Assembly (NCBI GenBank): GCA_026119855.1
Contig: JAOWBW010000076.1
Location: 806,001-870,000, forward strand
DNA length: 64,000 nucleotides
Direction: 5' to 3'
Source: Campanula takesimana
Taxonomy: Eukaryota > Streptophyta > Magnoliopsida > Asterales > Campanulaceae
The notes beneath the pieces were generated by a model. It worked only from the letters and a program-made list of their open reading frames with translations. It did not search any database and was not told the DNA's origin. How positions within the stretch are numbered: position 1 is the stretch's first letter; every line of letters starts with the position of its first letter. A program made the position numbers and the translations under genes. This document shows, piece by piece, positions 21,012-32,297 of the stretch.

Positions 21012-23663
21012 GCTGACCAAACGGAATCTTCTATATGGCCATAAGTTCAAGGACCTTAAATTTTGTGAGCATTGTGTACTAGGGAAGATGAAGCATAATA
21101 GTTTTCCCAAGGGTATACATAACACAAAAGGTGTTCTGGATTATATTCACTCAGATTGTTGGGGACCTTCACGTCAGGAATATCTAAGGGGGAACAGGTA
21201 TTTCTTGTCTATTATTGATGACTATTCAAGGAGGACTTGGGTGATTATCATGAAACACAAGAATGAGGCTCTGAGAAATTTCAAGGACTGGAAGACAGTA
21301 GTGGAGAACCAGACAGAAAAAAAAAGATCAAGAAGCTCCAAACAGATAATGGTTTGGAGTTCTGCAGTACTGAGTTCGATTCGTTTTGCAGAGAGGTGGG
21401 GATTTCTAGGCATCACACCATCAGAGGCACGCCACAGCAGAATGGTGTAGTAGAACGGATGAATTAGACATTGCTTAAGAGAGCTAGGTGAATGCTCTCC
21501 AATGCAGGGTTGTCTAAACATTTCTGGGCAGAGGCGGTTAGTACAGCATGTTACTTGATTAATCGTGGACCTCATGCCGGTATTGGTCTCAAAGTTCCCC
21601 ATGAGGTATGGACCGATAAACCTGTTGATTATTCTATTTTAAGGGCCTTTGGGTGTACTGCTTATTATCATGTAGATGATGGGAAGTTAGAACCTAGAGT
21701 TATAAAGGGAGTATTCATGGGGTATGGAGATGGTGTCAAGGGATACCGCATTTAATCTCTATTAGAAAATAGGGTGATTATCAGTAGGAACGTCGTGTTT
21801 GACTAGAATTCTGTTATTAACCATATTATGAGATCTACGATTGTGTCAAGTATTGGTGGTGTTGATAAACAGGTGGAGCAACAAGATACTGAAGAGTTAG
21901 TTGTACCACAGTCAGATGTTGATCAGTATCCACCAACAGAGACAGAGACTGAAGCACCAGAAAGTTCAAGTTCAGTTCCCGAAAAACATGAGTTAGCACA
22001 AGGGAGGTCTAGAAGAGCTAATTTCGGGAAGCCTCCTGAGAGGTATGGATTTGAAGACATGGTATCTTATGCACTGCAGGTTGCTGAGGAAGTAGAGCCC
22101 GATATTACGAAACCGTCTACATTCAAGGAAACAGTTACATGTTCAGAGTCAACTCAATGGTATGTGGCTATGGGTGGTGGAGTCTCTTCACAAGAATCAG
22201 ACTTAGGTATTGACTACAAGGCCAGAAGGCAGGAAGATTGTGACTTGCAAGTGGATCTTCAAGAAGAAGGAAGGAATGTCACCAGCAGAGGGGGTCAAAT
22301 ATAAAGCTCGCGTTGTTGCAAGGGGTTTCACACAGAGAGAAGAGGTGGACTATAATGAGATCTTCTCACCAGTGGTCAGACACACTTCGATCAGAGTGTT
22401 GCTAGCGATAGTGGCACAAAGGGATTTGGAGCTTGAGCAACTGGACGTCAAGACAGCTTTCTTGTATGGAGAGTTGGAAGAGGAGATATACATGACACAG
22501 CCAGAAGGATTTCAAGTTCCTGGGAAAGAAGATCAAGTTTGTAGCTTAAAGAAGTCCTTGTATGGACTTAAGCAGTCGCCGAGGCAGTGGTATAAGAAGT
22601 TTGACAGCTATATGACAGAGATCGGATACACGAGGAGCCCATATGATTGTTGTGTGTATCTTAACAAGTTGGTAGATGGGTCGTACATCTATTTGGTGCT
22701 TTATGTTGATGATATGTTGATAGCAGCAGTCAAGAAGTCAGAGATTCAGAAACTGAAAGGTTTTACAGGCCGTAGAGTTTGAGATGAAGGATTTGGGTAA
22801 CGCAAAGAAAATTCTGGGTATAGAGATCTATAGAGACAGAGCCAAACGAAAACTGTTTTTATCCCAGAAAAGTTACATCAAGAAAGTTTTAGAAAGGTTT
22901 GGTATGTCGACAGCTAAAGCTATAAATACTCCGAGTGCAGCGAATGCACAGTTGTCAGTTGCGTTTGGGCCCAAATCAGTTGAGGAGAAAGAGTATATGG
23001 CTCGAGTACCCTATGCTAGTACAGTTGGTAGTTTGATGTATGCTATGGTGTGCACTAGGCCAGATCTTGCACAGGCAGTTAGTGTTGTTAGTCGGTTCAT
23101 GGGTAATCCGGGTAAGGAACACTGACAGGCTGTGAAGCGGATCTTTAGGTACCTTCGGGGGTACCAGTGACGTCGGTCTCATCTATGGAGGTGGAGCATA
23201 ATGTGCAGTAGAGGGGTTCTCAGATTCAGACTATTCAGGTGATGTTGATACAAGAAGATCGATGACCGGATATGTATTCACGCTTGGTGGGTCAGTTGTC
23301 AGTTAGAAGGCTACTTTGCAGGCTACAGTGACGTTGTCTACAACACAAGAAGAATACCGGGCATTGACAGAGTCCGCTAAGGAAGGAATATGGTTGAAGG
23401 GATTGATCAGCGATCTTGGGATACATCAGGATCAGGCTATTATTTATTGTGATAGTTTGAGCGCGATTTGTTTGGCCAAGGATCAAGTTCATCATGAGAG
23501 GACCAAGCACATTGATGTCAGATATCACATTCTAAGGGATGAGAAACGGGTAAAGGTGAAGAAGGTAGGGACGACGGACAACCCTGCAGATATGTTCACA
23601 AAACCCGTGACGGGAAGCAAGTTCCAACATTGTTTGGACTTGCTGAATGTTCGCAGCTATTAG
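21012..23663 (+). pseudogene. Copia C pol: integrase, RT, RNase H (frameshifted)
   Basis: The reading frame changes several times: a shift at an A run near 21315, another near 22200, one near 22770 and one near 23150. Several stops also occur (for example 21757, 23123 and 23305). Domains seen: GAG-pre-integrase CEHCVLGK; integrase HSDCWGP, FIDDYSRRTW-like and QQNGVVER; RT with EEVDYNEIFSPVV, QLDVKTAFLYGELEEEIYM and LYVDDML; RNase H with TTQEEY and CDSLSA; and a C-terminal NPADMFTKPV. The conserved motifs are otherwise good, so decay is mostly indels and nonsense changes. Not translatable as a polyprotein. Confidence 0.9.
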
Positions 23664-23729
23664 ATAGCAGAAGAGGGGAGGGGGCAGAAAATGTTTGTTG
23701 TCATGGAGATTCAAAGTCAAGGTAGAGAT

Positions 23730-24415
23730 TGTTAGGTTAATGCCTTTGAATTTGGGACGCTAAGTTAAAGGGTTAAACAACAGAAGAATTACGCAATTCC
23801 TTGGCAGAGCAGCACTGAAGGTCCGGGCGGACCTTGACATAAGACCCGGGCGGACCAAGGGGGTCCGGACCCACCAGACTGAACACCCGGGCAGTACAAA
23901 GCACGTCGGAAATTCTGCATGATAGAGAGGAGTACATCCGGGCGGACCTTGGAAGGCACCCGTCCGGACCAAGGCCAAGGGTCCGACCGGACCAAGGTCA
24001 ACATCCGCCCGGACCAAGACCCCAGATTCCAGGTTCGTGCAGGTTTCAGCAGTTACGTAAAAAGGAAGGTTTTCAAGTCAGTTTCGTACTAGAATTCCAA
24101 GTTCCTATCAGACTTTGAGATAGACTTCACCGGTATAAATAGAGGCCATTAGTCTAGATCAAAGTAAGTGATTTTGTCTCAGATAAATTATTAGAGTGCT
24201 CAGAATAGGTCTGTAATTCTACAGTTACACAGTTAGGAATTTTGTGATCAAAATTCATGTAGCAGTAAGTAATAGTGAGATCTTGTAATCGTTTCTTCAG
24301 ATTGATAATAATATTCTCTCCCCTCCCTGTGGACGTAGCCAAGTTGGTGAACCACGTATATCAGTGTTCTTGTGATTGCTCGCTTTTCTTATCAAGTCTT
24401 GTTATTGCTCTAACA
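23730..24415 (+). repeat. 3' LTR of copia C (686 bp)
   Basis: The ends are TGTTAGG...CTCTAACA. A PPT lies directly upstream. A TATA-like GGTATAAATAGAGG is near 24133. It contains the GGTCCGGGCGGACC module at about 23820-24015. Minus-strand ORFs here (23760-24017) are chance products of the GC-rich module. Confidence 0.92.
23818..24020. repeat. GC-rich inverted/direct repeat module of copia C LTR
   Basis: GGTCCGGGCGGACC at 23820-23833, followed by at least five variants (CCCGGGCGGACCAAGG, CATCCGGGCGGACCTTGG, GTCCGGACCAAGG, GACCGGACCAAGG, CGCCCGGACCAAGA). The block is much richer in GC than the LTR around it. A decayed copy is in the 5' LTR at 17630-17832. Confidence 0.8.
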
Positions 24416-24537
24416 GGTTGCCACCCGTGAACGTAGGAGGATTTCTCCGAACCACGTAAATTCTCGTGTCTCATTTATTACTTTGTTCGTGTGAGCATGT
24501 GAAACTGCAAGATCCGTTTCCGCATTCGCTTTCAACA
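24416..24537 (+). repeat. 3' portion of element A 3' LTR
   Basis: The sequence after element C ends in CTTTCAACA, the inverted match of the LTR start at 17341, and resembles the 3' end of a copia LTR. It is the remainder of the interrupted LTR. Confidence 0.75.
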
Positions 24538-25050
24538 ACACCAAACCAAACGAGCACCAATAATCTACTTATGGGTGGTATTGTCCATAAAAGCTCCAAC
24601 ACATTCTTTGTCAATATTGAGACCTTTTCACAAGCCTCAGTTTCAGTTGGTTCATGAGGGCTCGATTGGAAACATTCATGAATGGCAGACAAAAACATTC
24701 TTGAATGGACACTCATGACCTAATGGTTGACCTTTTAAATTCGAAAAGAAAATTAAAGAGGTTATTTTCTTGACTAAATCAATTAAGTATCCCCCCACCA
24801 AAGAATAGAAAATTATATTTTCGTACACTTTACTCGTAGGATCAATTTTCTACCCACAATTTGATTGAATGCTAATGGGATTTTGTCCACTTCAAAGTTT
24901 TCTAGTCTCTAAGGTCTAAGATCCCATGACTAGTGCAATATCTATTGGCTTTATTCCACTTTATTTGTGGTTTATTTTAATGTTTACACAAGTCCGACTA
25001 TTAGGAGTACCAGATTTCATTTGTAACTAAAAAAGTAAAATTAAAATGTA
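24538..25050. other. Intergenic, nothing recognised
   Basis: Flanking DNA downstream of copia A. No ORF with similarity I can recognise and no clear repeat. A 24-bp near-duplicate (GAAACATTCATGAATGGCAGAC / AAACATTCTTGAATGGACAC) lies near 24669-24710. Confidence 0.5.
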
Positions 25051-25054
25051 ATTT

Positions 25055-25303
25055 ATTCTTTCCGTCTCTGAGTGATCTTCACGTTTTTTTTTAGGTTAAT
25101 ACGAAGGTACTTTAAGCAACGATTTTAAGTTAATTTAATTATGTTAATAAAAATCTAAAACTTGTTATTGATCGTATTGTTGATGGTGTGTCATTAACAA
25201 ATTTTAGATTTTCATTAGTACAATTGAATAAACCTAAAATTATTGCTAAAAATATTTTATAGTAACGGCGAAAAAAACGTGAAAATCATTTTGAGGGGAG
25301 AAA
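25055..25303. mobile_element. Stowaway-like MITE, family 1 copy 1 (degraded)
   Basis: Ends approximate TTCCGTCTCTGAGTGATCTTC / GAAAATCATTTTGAGGGGAG. The centre holds the inverted pair AAAATCTAAAACTTG / AAATTTTAGATTTTC and the block GTAACGGCGAAAAAAACGTG, shared with copies at 25667, 42075 and 47056. Confidence 0.75.
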
Positions 25304-25666
25304 TTATTTTAATAAAGTAATTAACCCGTTCAAACTGAATTGTTTGTATAATTTGATTGCACATATCTCACATGTTTGGATCAATAAACCAATAATCACC
25401 TTGTATTCTTGCTTGTGTGTTCTTGTAAGCAAGTGACACGTCGTTGATTGGGATAGTGAACCTAGTCAACAATGATGGGAGAGGTTCAATTAATTTGATA
25501 AAAAGACATTTTTTTGATGAATTCTTTTAGGTTTGATTATTAGTACTAATGTGTAGGTGTGTGGTGGATTACGCATTTTGATATATTCGGTCAATTGTAT
25601 AATAATTCCCCAAGTTTTTGAATGTTGTAGTTAGTTGTTTATTTCTATTTGTAGTTACAATTTCAA

Positions 25667-25924
25667 TACTTCATTCATTCGTCACAGTTTAAGGTTCTTA
25701 ATTTTATTTTTTTTGTTTGAAGGATATTTGAGCAATAATTAAAGGCTAATCTAACTATCCAAATGAAAATCTAAACTTGTTAGTGATAGTATATATGATG
25801 GTCTATCAATAACTAGTTTCAGATTTTCATCTGGATATAGTTAGATTAACCTTCAATTATTGCTCAAAGATCTTTGAAACAAACAACAAGAAAACTAAAA
25901 ACCTTAAACTGAGACGGAAGTAGT
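25667..25924. mobile_element. Stowaway-like MITE, family 1 copy 2 (degraded)
   Basis: Same internal layout as copy 1: AAAATCTAAACTTGTTAGTGA, then CAGATTTTCATCTGG, then ATTATTGCTCAAAGATC. Ends are TTCGTCACAGTTTAAGGTT / AACCTTAAACTGAGACGGAA, a clear inverted pair. Confidence 0.8.
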
Positions 25925-26376
25925 AACTCTTTTTTTGTTTAAACGATCAATAAAAAAATGTATTTAAATTTTAATCAATAACACTGGGACTATTAGTTTT
26001 AATCATGAAACTGAATGTGGGGTCCATTTGTGTGACATAAAATAACTCTAATCCTAGATTACGTTTTGTGTATGATCAAACGGCTATGCATTATTAGACA
26101 AATATTATTCTAATGTCATGAATTATAAATAACCGTTAAATTATTATCGTTAATTTCAGACAAAAATGATGCATGAGATTTAGTTTCTTACGAAAATCTT
26201 AATTAATCCCCCACACATGTACCCTTTTAGTTTTCAAATCTCTTCCAATGGTGCATGGGCTGTAAACCGAGTCAAAAAGAGGTTGTTTTTTTCCCCTTTA
26301 ATTAAAGAATTTTAAAGTTAGTGATTATTATTTTATTGTTTTGAGTAAGTTAGTGATTATTTTAGTGGGTCCTGAA
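25925..26376. other. Intergenic, nothing recognised
   Basis: AT-rich sequence with no supported ORF, repeat or RNA gene. Confidence 0.5.
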
Positions 26377-26723
26377 CAGGGACGTAGACAGAAATTAAAA
26401 TAAGGGGGTCAAAATTTAAACTTTTGCCACTGATTGTACACTTCAAGAGCAAATTTAAATTTTTTTGACCTTCATTTTGGGTCGGAAGGAGTATTAAAAT
26501 TTACAATATAACCCTTCAACTTTAACTTTTTCAAATTTTGTCATGTTTCATTACATTATCCTTAATTTTAATAAATATTTAGGCATAAATTGTAACTTTT
26601 TTAAAGTTCAGAGGGGGGTTTGCATACATACTTGTGTATTTTTTCTAAAGTTGAGGGGGGTTAAAATAGCATTTCCCGAAAGTTTAGGGGGGGGTCAATT
26701 GCCCTTAAAGGGCTCCGTCCCTG
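26377..26723. mobile_element. hAT-type MITE (347 bp)
   Basis: The ends are CAGGGACGTAG...CTCCGTCCCTG (11-bp inverted pair with one mismatch). The flanking 8 bp are GTCCTGAA (26369-26376) and GTCCTGAT (26724-26731), a near-perfect 8-bp target duplication as expected for hAT. Internal G runs (GGGGGGTT) are typical of this kind of MITE. No coding capacity; the short ORF at 26543-26737 crosses the end and is spurious. Confidence 0.8.
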
Positions 26724-26804
26724 GTCCTGATTCCTGAGTATGCTATTTTTTAATTCTCGTGCAACTTCAAAATAATCACAATGACTTTTTCATTCACAAT
26801 ATTT

Positions 26805-26807
<3 letters not shown>

Positions 26808-26843
<36 letters not shown>
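26808..26843. repeat. (AT)n microsatellite at left edge of TIR element
   Basis: About 36 bp of AT repeats directly abutting the left terminal inverted repeat. A matching (TA)n tract adjoins the right end at 29713-29762. Confidence 0.9.
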
Positions 26844-26849
<6 letters not shown>

Positions 26850-27194
26850 CGCGCTCCTGTGAGAACCATTTTATATGAGAACCGTGAGAACCAATCATAA
26901 CCATTAGATTAAAAAAAAATCAAGGGTCCAGATGTTAGATACATTGGATACACTTGGATACATTAGTTAATTTTCGAAAAACAACTGGATACATTAGTTT
27001 TTAACATAGTGTATCCAAGTGCAACACTTAGATACAATACTTATTAACCTATTGTATCCGGCTTTGGACTCTAGGGCCCCTCACTACCAACTTATATTCT
27101 AAATAAGGACTCAACAGATCACTAATACTAGAGACACCCCTCACTTGCAAAAAGATGCAAGATGACTAAAATGCCCTCATATCTCCTCTCACCC

Positions 27195-28590
27195 TTACTT
27201 TTTTGGTCAAATCATAGTCAAACTCTTATAACTGACACATAATTAACATATAAGAGTAAAAAAAAAAAAATCATTTTTTTCATTTTTTTAGAAAAATAAT
27301 AATATTATAAGACTCATTTTTTTTTTTTACTTTTTCCAACTTTTAATAAAAAAATAAAATATATTTTTTGGTCAAATCCGGTCAAACTCTCATAACTGAC
27401 GTATAAGACAAGTTCTACTCTTATAATAAGATTATAAGACTCATTTTTTTTCACTTTTTCCAACTTTTAATAAAAAAATAAAAAAATAAAATTGGTCAAA
27501 TCCGGTCAAACTCTCATAACTGACGTATTAGACCAGTTCTACTCTTATAATTAGACTATAAGAGTCAATATTTTTCACTTTTTCCAACTTTTAATAAAAA
27601 AATAAAAAATATTTTTTGGTCAAATCCGGTCAAACTCTCATAACTGACGTATAAGACAAGTTTTACTCTTATAATTAGATTATAAGACTCATTTTTTCAC
27701 TTTTTTCAACTTTTAATAAAAAAATAAATAATATTTTTTGGTCAAATCCAGTCAAACTCTCATAACTGACGTATAAGACCAGGTCTACTCTTATAATTAG
27801 ACTATAAGAGTCATTTTTTTTTTTCACTTTTTCCAACTTTTAATAAAAAAATAAAAAATATTTTTTGGTCAAATCCGGTCAAACTCTCATAACTGACGTA
27901 TAAGACAAGTTCTGCTCTTATAATTAGATTATAAGACTCTTTTTTTTTTTTCACTTTTTGAAACTTTTAATAAAAAAATAAATAATATATTTTGGTCAAA
28001 TCCGGTCAAACTCTCATAACTGACGTATAAGACAAATTCTGCTCTTATAATTAGATTATAAGGGTCATTTTTTCACTTTTTACAACTTTTAATAAAAAAA
28101 TAAATAATATTTTTTGGTCAAATCTGGTCAAACTCTCATAACTGACGTATAAGACCAGTTCTACTCTTATAATTAGACTATAAGAGTATTTTTTTTCACT
28201 TTCTCCAACTTTTAATAAAAAAATAAATAATATATTTTAGTCAAATCCGGTCACACTCTTATAACTAACTTATATGATCAGTTCTACTATTATAATTAGA
28301 GTATAGGTGCCAATTTTTTTTCACTTTTTTCAACGTTTAATAAAAAAATAAATAACATTTTTTTGGTCAAATCCGGTCAAACTCTCATAACTGACGTATA
28401 AGACCAGTTCTACTCTTATAATTAGATTATAAGACTCATTTTTTTCACTTTTCCCAACTTTTAATAAAAAAATAATATATTTTGGTCAAATCCGGTCAAA
28501 CTCTCATAACTGACGTATAAGACCAGTTCTACTCTTATAATTAGACTATAAGAGTCAATTTTTCACTTTTTCCAACTTTTAATAAATATA
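27195..28590. repeat. Tandem array, ~120-bp unit, about 11-12 copies
   Basis: Each unit reads TTTTTGGTCAAATCCGGTCA, then AACTCTCATAACTGACGTAT, then AAGACCAGTTCTACTCTTAT, then an ATAAGAGTC/ATAAGACTC block, a T run, CACTTTTTCCAACTTTTAAT and AAAAAAATAAA. Units are 118-130 bp and the T/A runs differ most. Lies inside the TIR element. Confidence 0.93.
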
Positions 28591-28739
28591 TAGCAATTGT
28601 TGTTTAAAAAAAAAAAAACACAAAATGCAATTGTAGCATCAGTGCACTCATCCCATTTATAAAACAACCACAATAGAATTTCAATTTCAAGTGCAATGTA
28701 ACCAAATCAGACCAAAATTATTGTTCAACAAAAATAAAC

Positions 28740-29400
28740 AGAAACTCTGGATATGAGGAGGCCTTTCATTGATTCAATGCAGAACAGGATTTGAAGTTCT
28801 CCTGTTCTGGTTCGATTATGTGATCAGCGGACGTCGGAATCCAGAGGCCGCCGGCTATTCTCACTTTCTGCATTTCTTCGTTGATTTCGCACAGATCTAA
28901 ACCAGATCTAAAAAGAAGATGATGAGAGAGAGAAAAAGGCGGTGAGGAGGAAGGAGATAGGTTGCCGATGGGGTGAGACACCGGTGGAGAAACGAAGGGG
29001 AGGTAATGGCGTCGGAGAAAAAGATCTAGGTCTCCGGGTGGTCAGATCTGGAGATCGGAGAGGCGGTTGGCGTCGGAGAAGGAGATCGGAGAAGCAGATG
29101 GCGAGTGAAATAGATGGGAAACAGTCGCCGGTCGCCGGAGATGCGCAGATCTGTTCGGTTGCAGATAAGAAGACGAAGGGAGAAGAAGAATCGTCGGTCG
29201 GAGATGAGGAAACGAAGGGACAAGCAGAGATATCCGGTCGCCGGAGAAGCAGAGATATCTGGTCGCCGGAGAAGCAGAGATTGACGGCCGGAGGAGGGAG
29301 TGGTGGTGAGCTGGAGAGAAAATGTGCGTGCGTTTGTGTGTGAGATTGTGTGTCGTGAATGAGTGGAGAGGGGGAGGCTAGGGTTTTATTTGGGGGCGGG
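28740..29400 (-). other. GC-rich gene-like segment captured in the TIR element
   Basis: GC content and CCGGCGACCGG-type motifs are very different from the AT-rich rest of the element. Read on the minus strand it looks like a plant 5' UTR and start region: CT-rich leader, repeated TCTCCGGCGACC, then a short frame ending ...WIPTSADHIIEPEQ near 28780. Open frames exist on both strands (28942-29343 plus, 28766-28981 minus), without a domain I recognise. Most likely a fragment of a host gene taken up as in Pack-MULEs; the donor is unknown. Confidence 0.5.
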
Positions 29401-29712
29401 GGTAGTTTAGATATTTAGGTAATTTTGTTGACTGGTCAACAAAGCTGAGGGGTGTATGTGGAAATATCATCTTAAAAGGACTCCTTATTTGGGATTTGAA
29501 AAGGGCCTCTCCTTAAAATGGAATAACATACGAGTGGGGAGGGCCCTAAAGGAAAAACCCCATTGTATCCAAGTGTAATATCGAATTTTTTGTAATGTAT
29601 CTAAGTGTATCAATTGTATCTAACATATGGATCCTTGATTTTTTTTCTAATCTAATGGTTATGATTGGTTCTCACGGTTCTCACGATATTTAAGTTCTCA
29701 TTTGAGCACCTA

Positions 29713-29717
29713 CATAC

Positions 29718-29767
<50 letters not shown>
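29713..29767. repeat. (TA)n microsatellite at right edge of TIR element
   Basis: About 45 bp of TA repeats with one CA interruption, next to the right TIR. Confidence 0.85.
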
Positions 29768-31597
29768 CTTAAATCCCGTACAACTCTAAAATAATGCAAG
29801 TTGTTTTAGAACGAAAGAAGTTTTTTCTACATAAGTTTTTTTCTATTCCCTTTTGTTTTCCACTGATCAATTTTATGCTTTTTTAGAGATAGTATTACAT
29901 TTGGATTCATAAGTAATCTTAATAAATGTTAAAAAAAAAAAGAAAAAGAAAAAGAAGAGATGGTCTCTTGTGAGAACACCTAGATCCGTCTCATAGAAGA
30001 GACGGGTCGACCTATAACCTGTGTACCACATTCTCCGCAAAGCGTAGGATCCCAACCCACGCTACACTCAAAATCTGCCACGTGGTAGCGACCCATTGGC
30101 ACAATTTATTTTTTTCCCAAATTTTTTTTTTCGAATTTTTTTTAAGTTTTTATATATTTTTTTGACTATTTTTTTCGTTTGCCAAAAGTAATACTTAGTA
30201 ACTTGTAACAACTGTGTTACTTATAAAGTAACATTGTTTATAAGTAAACGTAACAACAGTTTTACAAAAAAAAATTGCTCATTTTACTCATCTTTCAACT
30301 GTAATACTAACTATAAATACGTGTAACACTAACAATAACTAAATGTAATTATCGTTATACTAAAATATAATAGTGTTTTCCCAGAATATTTTTTTTTATG
30401 AGTATTTTGATTTTATTTTTTGAAAGAAAGTAACATTTGAAAAATAACAACTTATATACATGAATGTAGTTATTTGTACAAGTAAATGTAACACTTTAGT
30501 AGATGAAATTGCAACAGATTTCTATAGATAATATAAAACTTTTACATGTATCATGATAAATTGAACCCATTGTAACTTATTATTTGAAAACATATGAATA
30601 TACTATTATACAAGTAAACGTAATTGTTTTACAATGTTATTTTACAAGTAAAATGTAACATTCATTTATAAAAATTGTTACTTTCTTAAATCCCGTACAA
30701 CTCTAAAATAATGCAAGCTGTTTTAGAACGAAAGAAGTTTTTTCTACATAAGTTTTTTTCTATTCCCTTTTGTTTTCCACTGATCAATTTTATGCTTTTT
30801 TAGAGATAGTATTACATTTGGATTCATAAGTAATCTTAATAAATGTAAAAAAAAAAAAGAAGAAGAGATGGTCTCTTGTGAGAACACCTAGATCCGTCTC
30901 ATAGAAGAGACGGGTCGACCCATAACCTGTGTACCACATTCTCCGCAAAGCGTAGGATCCCAATCCACGCTCCACTCAAAATCTGCCACGTGGTAGCGAA
31001 CCATTGGCACAATTTATTTTTTTCCCAAAAAAAAAATTTTCGATTTTTTTTTTAGTTTTTATATATTTTTTGACTATTTTTTTTCGTTTGCCAAAAGTAA
31101 TACTTAGTAACTTGTAACAACTGTGTTACTTATAAAGTAACATTGTTTATAAGTAAACGTAACACCAGTTTTACAAAAAAAAAAAAAAAAACTCATTTTA
31201 CTCATCTTTCAACTATAATACTAACTATAAATACGTGTAACACTAATATTAACTAAATGTAATTATCATTATACTGAAATGTAATAGTGTTTTTCCAGAA
31301 TATTTTTTTTGTGATTATTTTGATTTTATTTTTTGAAAGAAAGTAACATTTGAAAAATAACAACTTATATACATGAATGTAATTATTTGTACAAGTAAAT
31401 GTAACACTTTAGTAGATGAAATTGTAACAGATTTCTATAGATAATATAAAACTTTTACATGTATCATAATAAATTGAACCCATTGTAACTTATTATTTGA
31501 AAACATATGAATATACTATTATACAAGTAAACGTAACTGTTTTACAATGTTATTGTACAAGTAAAATGTAACATTCATTTATAAAAATTGTTACTTT
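29768..31597. repeat. Tandem duplication, 917-bp unit, two copies
   Basis: The copies are 29768-30684 and 30685-31597, each starting CTTAAATCCCGTACAACTCT and ending GTTACTTT. They are nearly identical; differences are mostly in A/T runs plus a few substitutions, so the duplication is recent. Each unit holds one left TIR of the element described at 29957-32297. Two minus ORFs (29873-30055, 30790-30975) are copies of the same spurious frame. Confidence 0.95.
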
Positions 31598-32297
31598 CTT
31601 ATTTTTTACAATGTTAGTAACACAAGTGTTTTTAGTTTTAAAATGTAAATGGTTGAATTATTACTTTTTTTATACATATGTGTTACAATTATGTATAAAC
31701 ACTGTTACATATAAGTAACACGTTCGTTACATTTTAGTTAGAATAAGTATTACTTTTGGCAAATGAAGAAAACATAAAAAAACACTGTTACTTTTCTGTA
31801 TATACTCCATTCGTCCCACTTGAATTAGGACAAATTTCTATTTTGGGTGTCCCATTTGAATTATGACAACCCAAAAATAGAAGTATTTTATTTAATGGGA
31901 CCCACATTCACACTCACAACAACTTTTCACTCATTATTCTATACCACACCTTCTCTCTCCTACTTCACTTTTCATACTCACAACAACTAATCCACTAACA
32001 TTTTTTCTTTAATCCCCGCGCGCCCAACCAAAAAAATCTTAATTCGAGTGGGACGGAGGGAGTATGTATTACTTTTATGTATATAAACAGTTAGATATAA
32101 GTAACACGTTTGTTACATTTAGTTATAGTAACTATTACTTTTGGCAAACCGAAAAAATACCAAAATAAAAATATAAAAACTAAAAAAAAAGCAAAAAAAA
32201 AATAAATCTTTTTTTGCTCGCGGGTTATGGGTCCGAGTCGTGAGTCAAAAATAACCCGTCTCTACTATGAGACGGGTTATGGTGTTCTCATACAATG
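29957..32297. mobile_element. TIR element with duplicated left end (superfamily unresolved)
   Basis: Left end TTGTGAGAACACC followed by CCGTCTCATAGAAGAGACGG (29967-30009, repeated at about 30874-30917). The right end (32250-32297), read in reverse, has TTGTATGAGAACACC and CCGTCTCATAGTAGAGACGG. The subterminal block CCGTCTCATAG(A/T)AGAGACGG is itself a hairpin. Internal sequence is made of loose repeats of GTAACA and AAGTAAACGTAAC and encodes nothing. A separate Stowaway-like MITE (31803-32064) is inserted in it. Confidence 0.65.
31803..32064. mobile_element. Stowaway-like MITE (262 bp)
   Basis: Inverted ends TACTCCATTCGTCCCACTTG / CGAGTGGGACGGAGGGAGTA, with TA at each end as in Tc1/mariner-type MITEs. 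Confidence 0.85.

Larger units (their letters stand above)
17604..24415 (+). mobile_element. Copia element C with two LTRs
   Basis: The 5' LTR (17604-18227) and 3' LTR (23730-24415) match over 624 bp and enclose a tRNA-iMet PBS, gag-protease, integrase, RT, RNase H and a PPT (AAGGTAGAGAT, ending 23729). The 5' LTR lacks the first 62 bp that the 3' LTR has. The element sits inside the 3' LTR of element A and is itself split by a solo LTR. Frameshifts and stops make it non-functional. Confidence 0.9.
14556..24537 (+). mobile_element. Copia element A (plus strand), 3' half, interrupted in its 3' LTR by element C
   Basis: GAG-pre-integrase, integrase, RT and RNase H are readable at 14556-17275. 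They are followed by a PPT-like GCCAAGGTGGACA (17327-17339) and an LTR starting TGTTGAAAAG at 17341. The LTR is cut at about 17603 by element C and resumes at 24416 to end CTTTCAACA at 24537; TGTTGAAA / TTTCAACA are matching inverted ends. The 5' half (LTR, gag, protease) was displaced leftwards by B and the Ogre-like insertion and lies outside the window. Confidence 0.85.
26844..29712. mobile_element. TIR DNA transposon in a (TA)n tract, MULE/Micron-like, with captured sequence
   Basis: Long imperfect terminal inverted repeats of about 130 bp: the left begins TAGGGTCGCGCTCCTGTGAG, and the right end, read in reverse, begins TAGGTGCTCAAATGAGAAC. Both continue through GTGAGAACCGTGAGAACC and GTATCTAACAT-type blocks. 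Both ends touch (TA)n microsatellite, as in TA-repeat-targeting elements. The inside has a 120-bp tandem array and a GC-rich gene-like segment, and no transposase, so it is non-autonomous. Superfamily is unsure: length of the TIR and sequence capture suggest Mutator-like, the target suggests Micron-like. Confidence 0.75.

Noticed and set aside
27195..28590. Regular repeat array considered as a CRISPR-like array
   Set aside because: Plant nuclear DNA; units are contiguous 120-bp tandem copies without unique spacers and lie in a transposon.
28942..29343. 133-codon Arg/Gly-rich ORF in the TIR element
   Set aside because: Composition follows from purine-rich GC sequence; the opposite strand reads like a 5' UTR. 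Kept only as a captured segment, not a gene.
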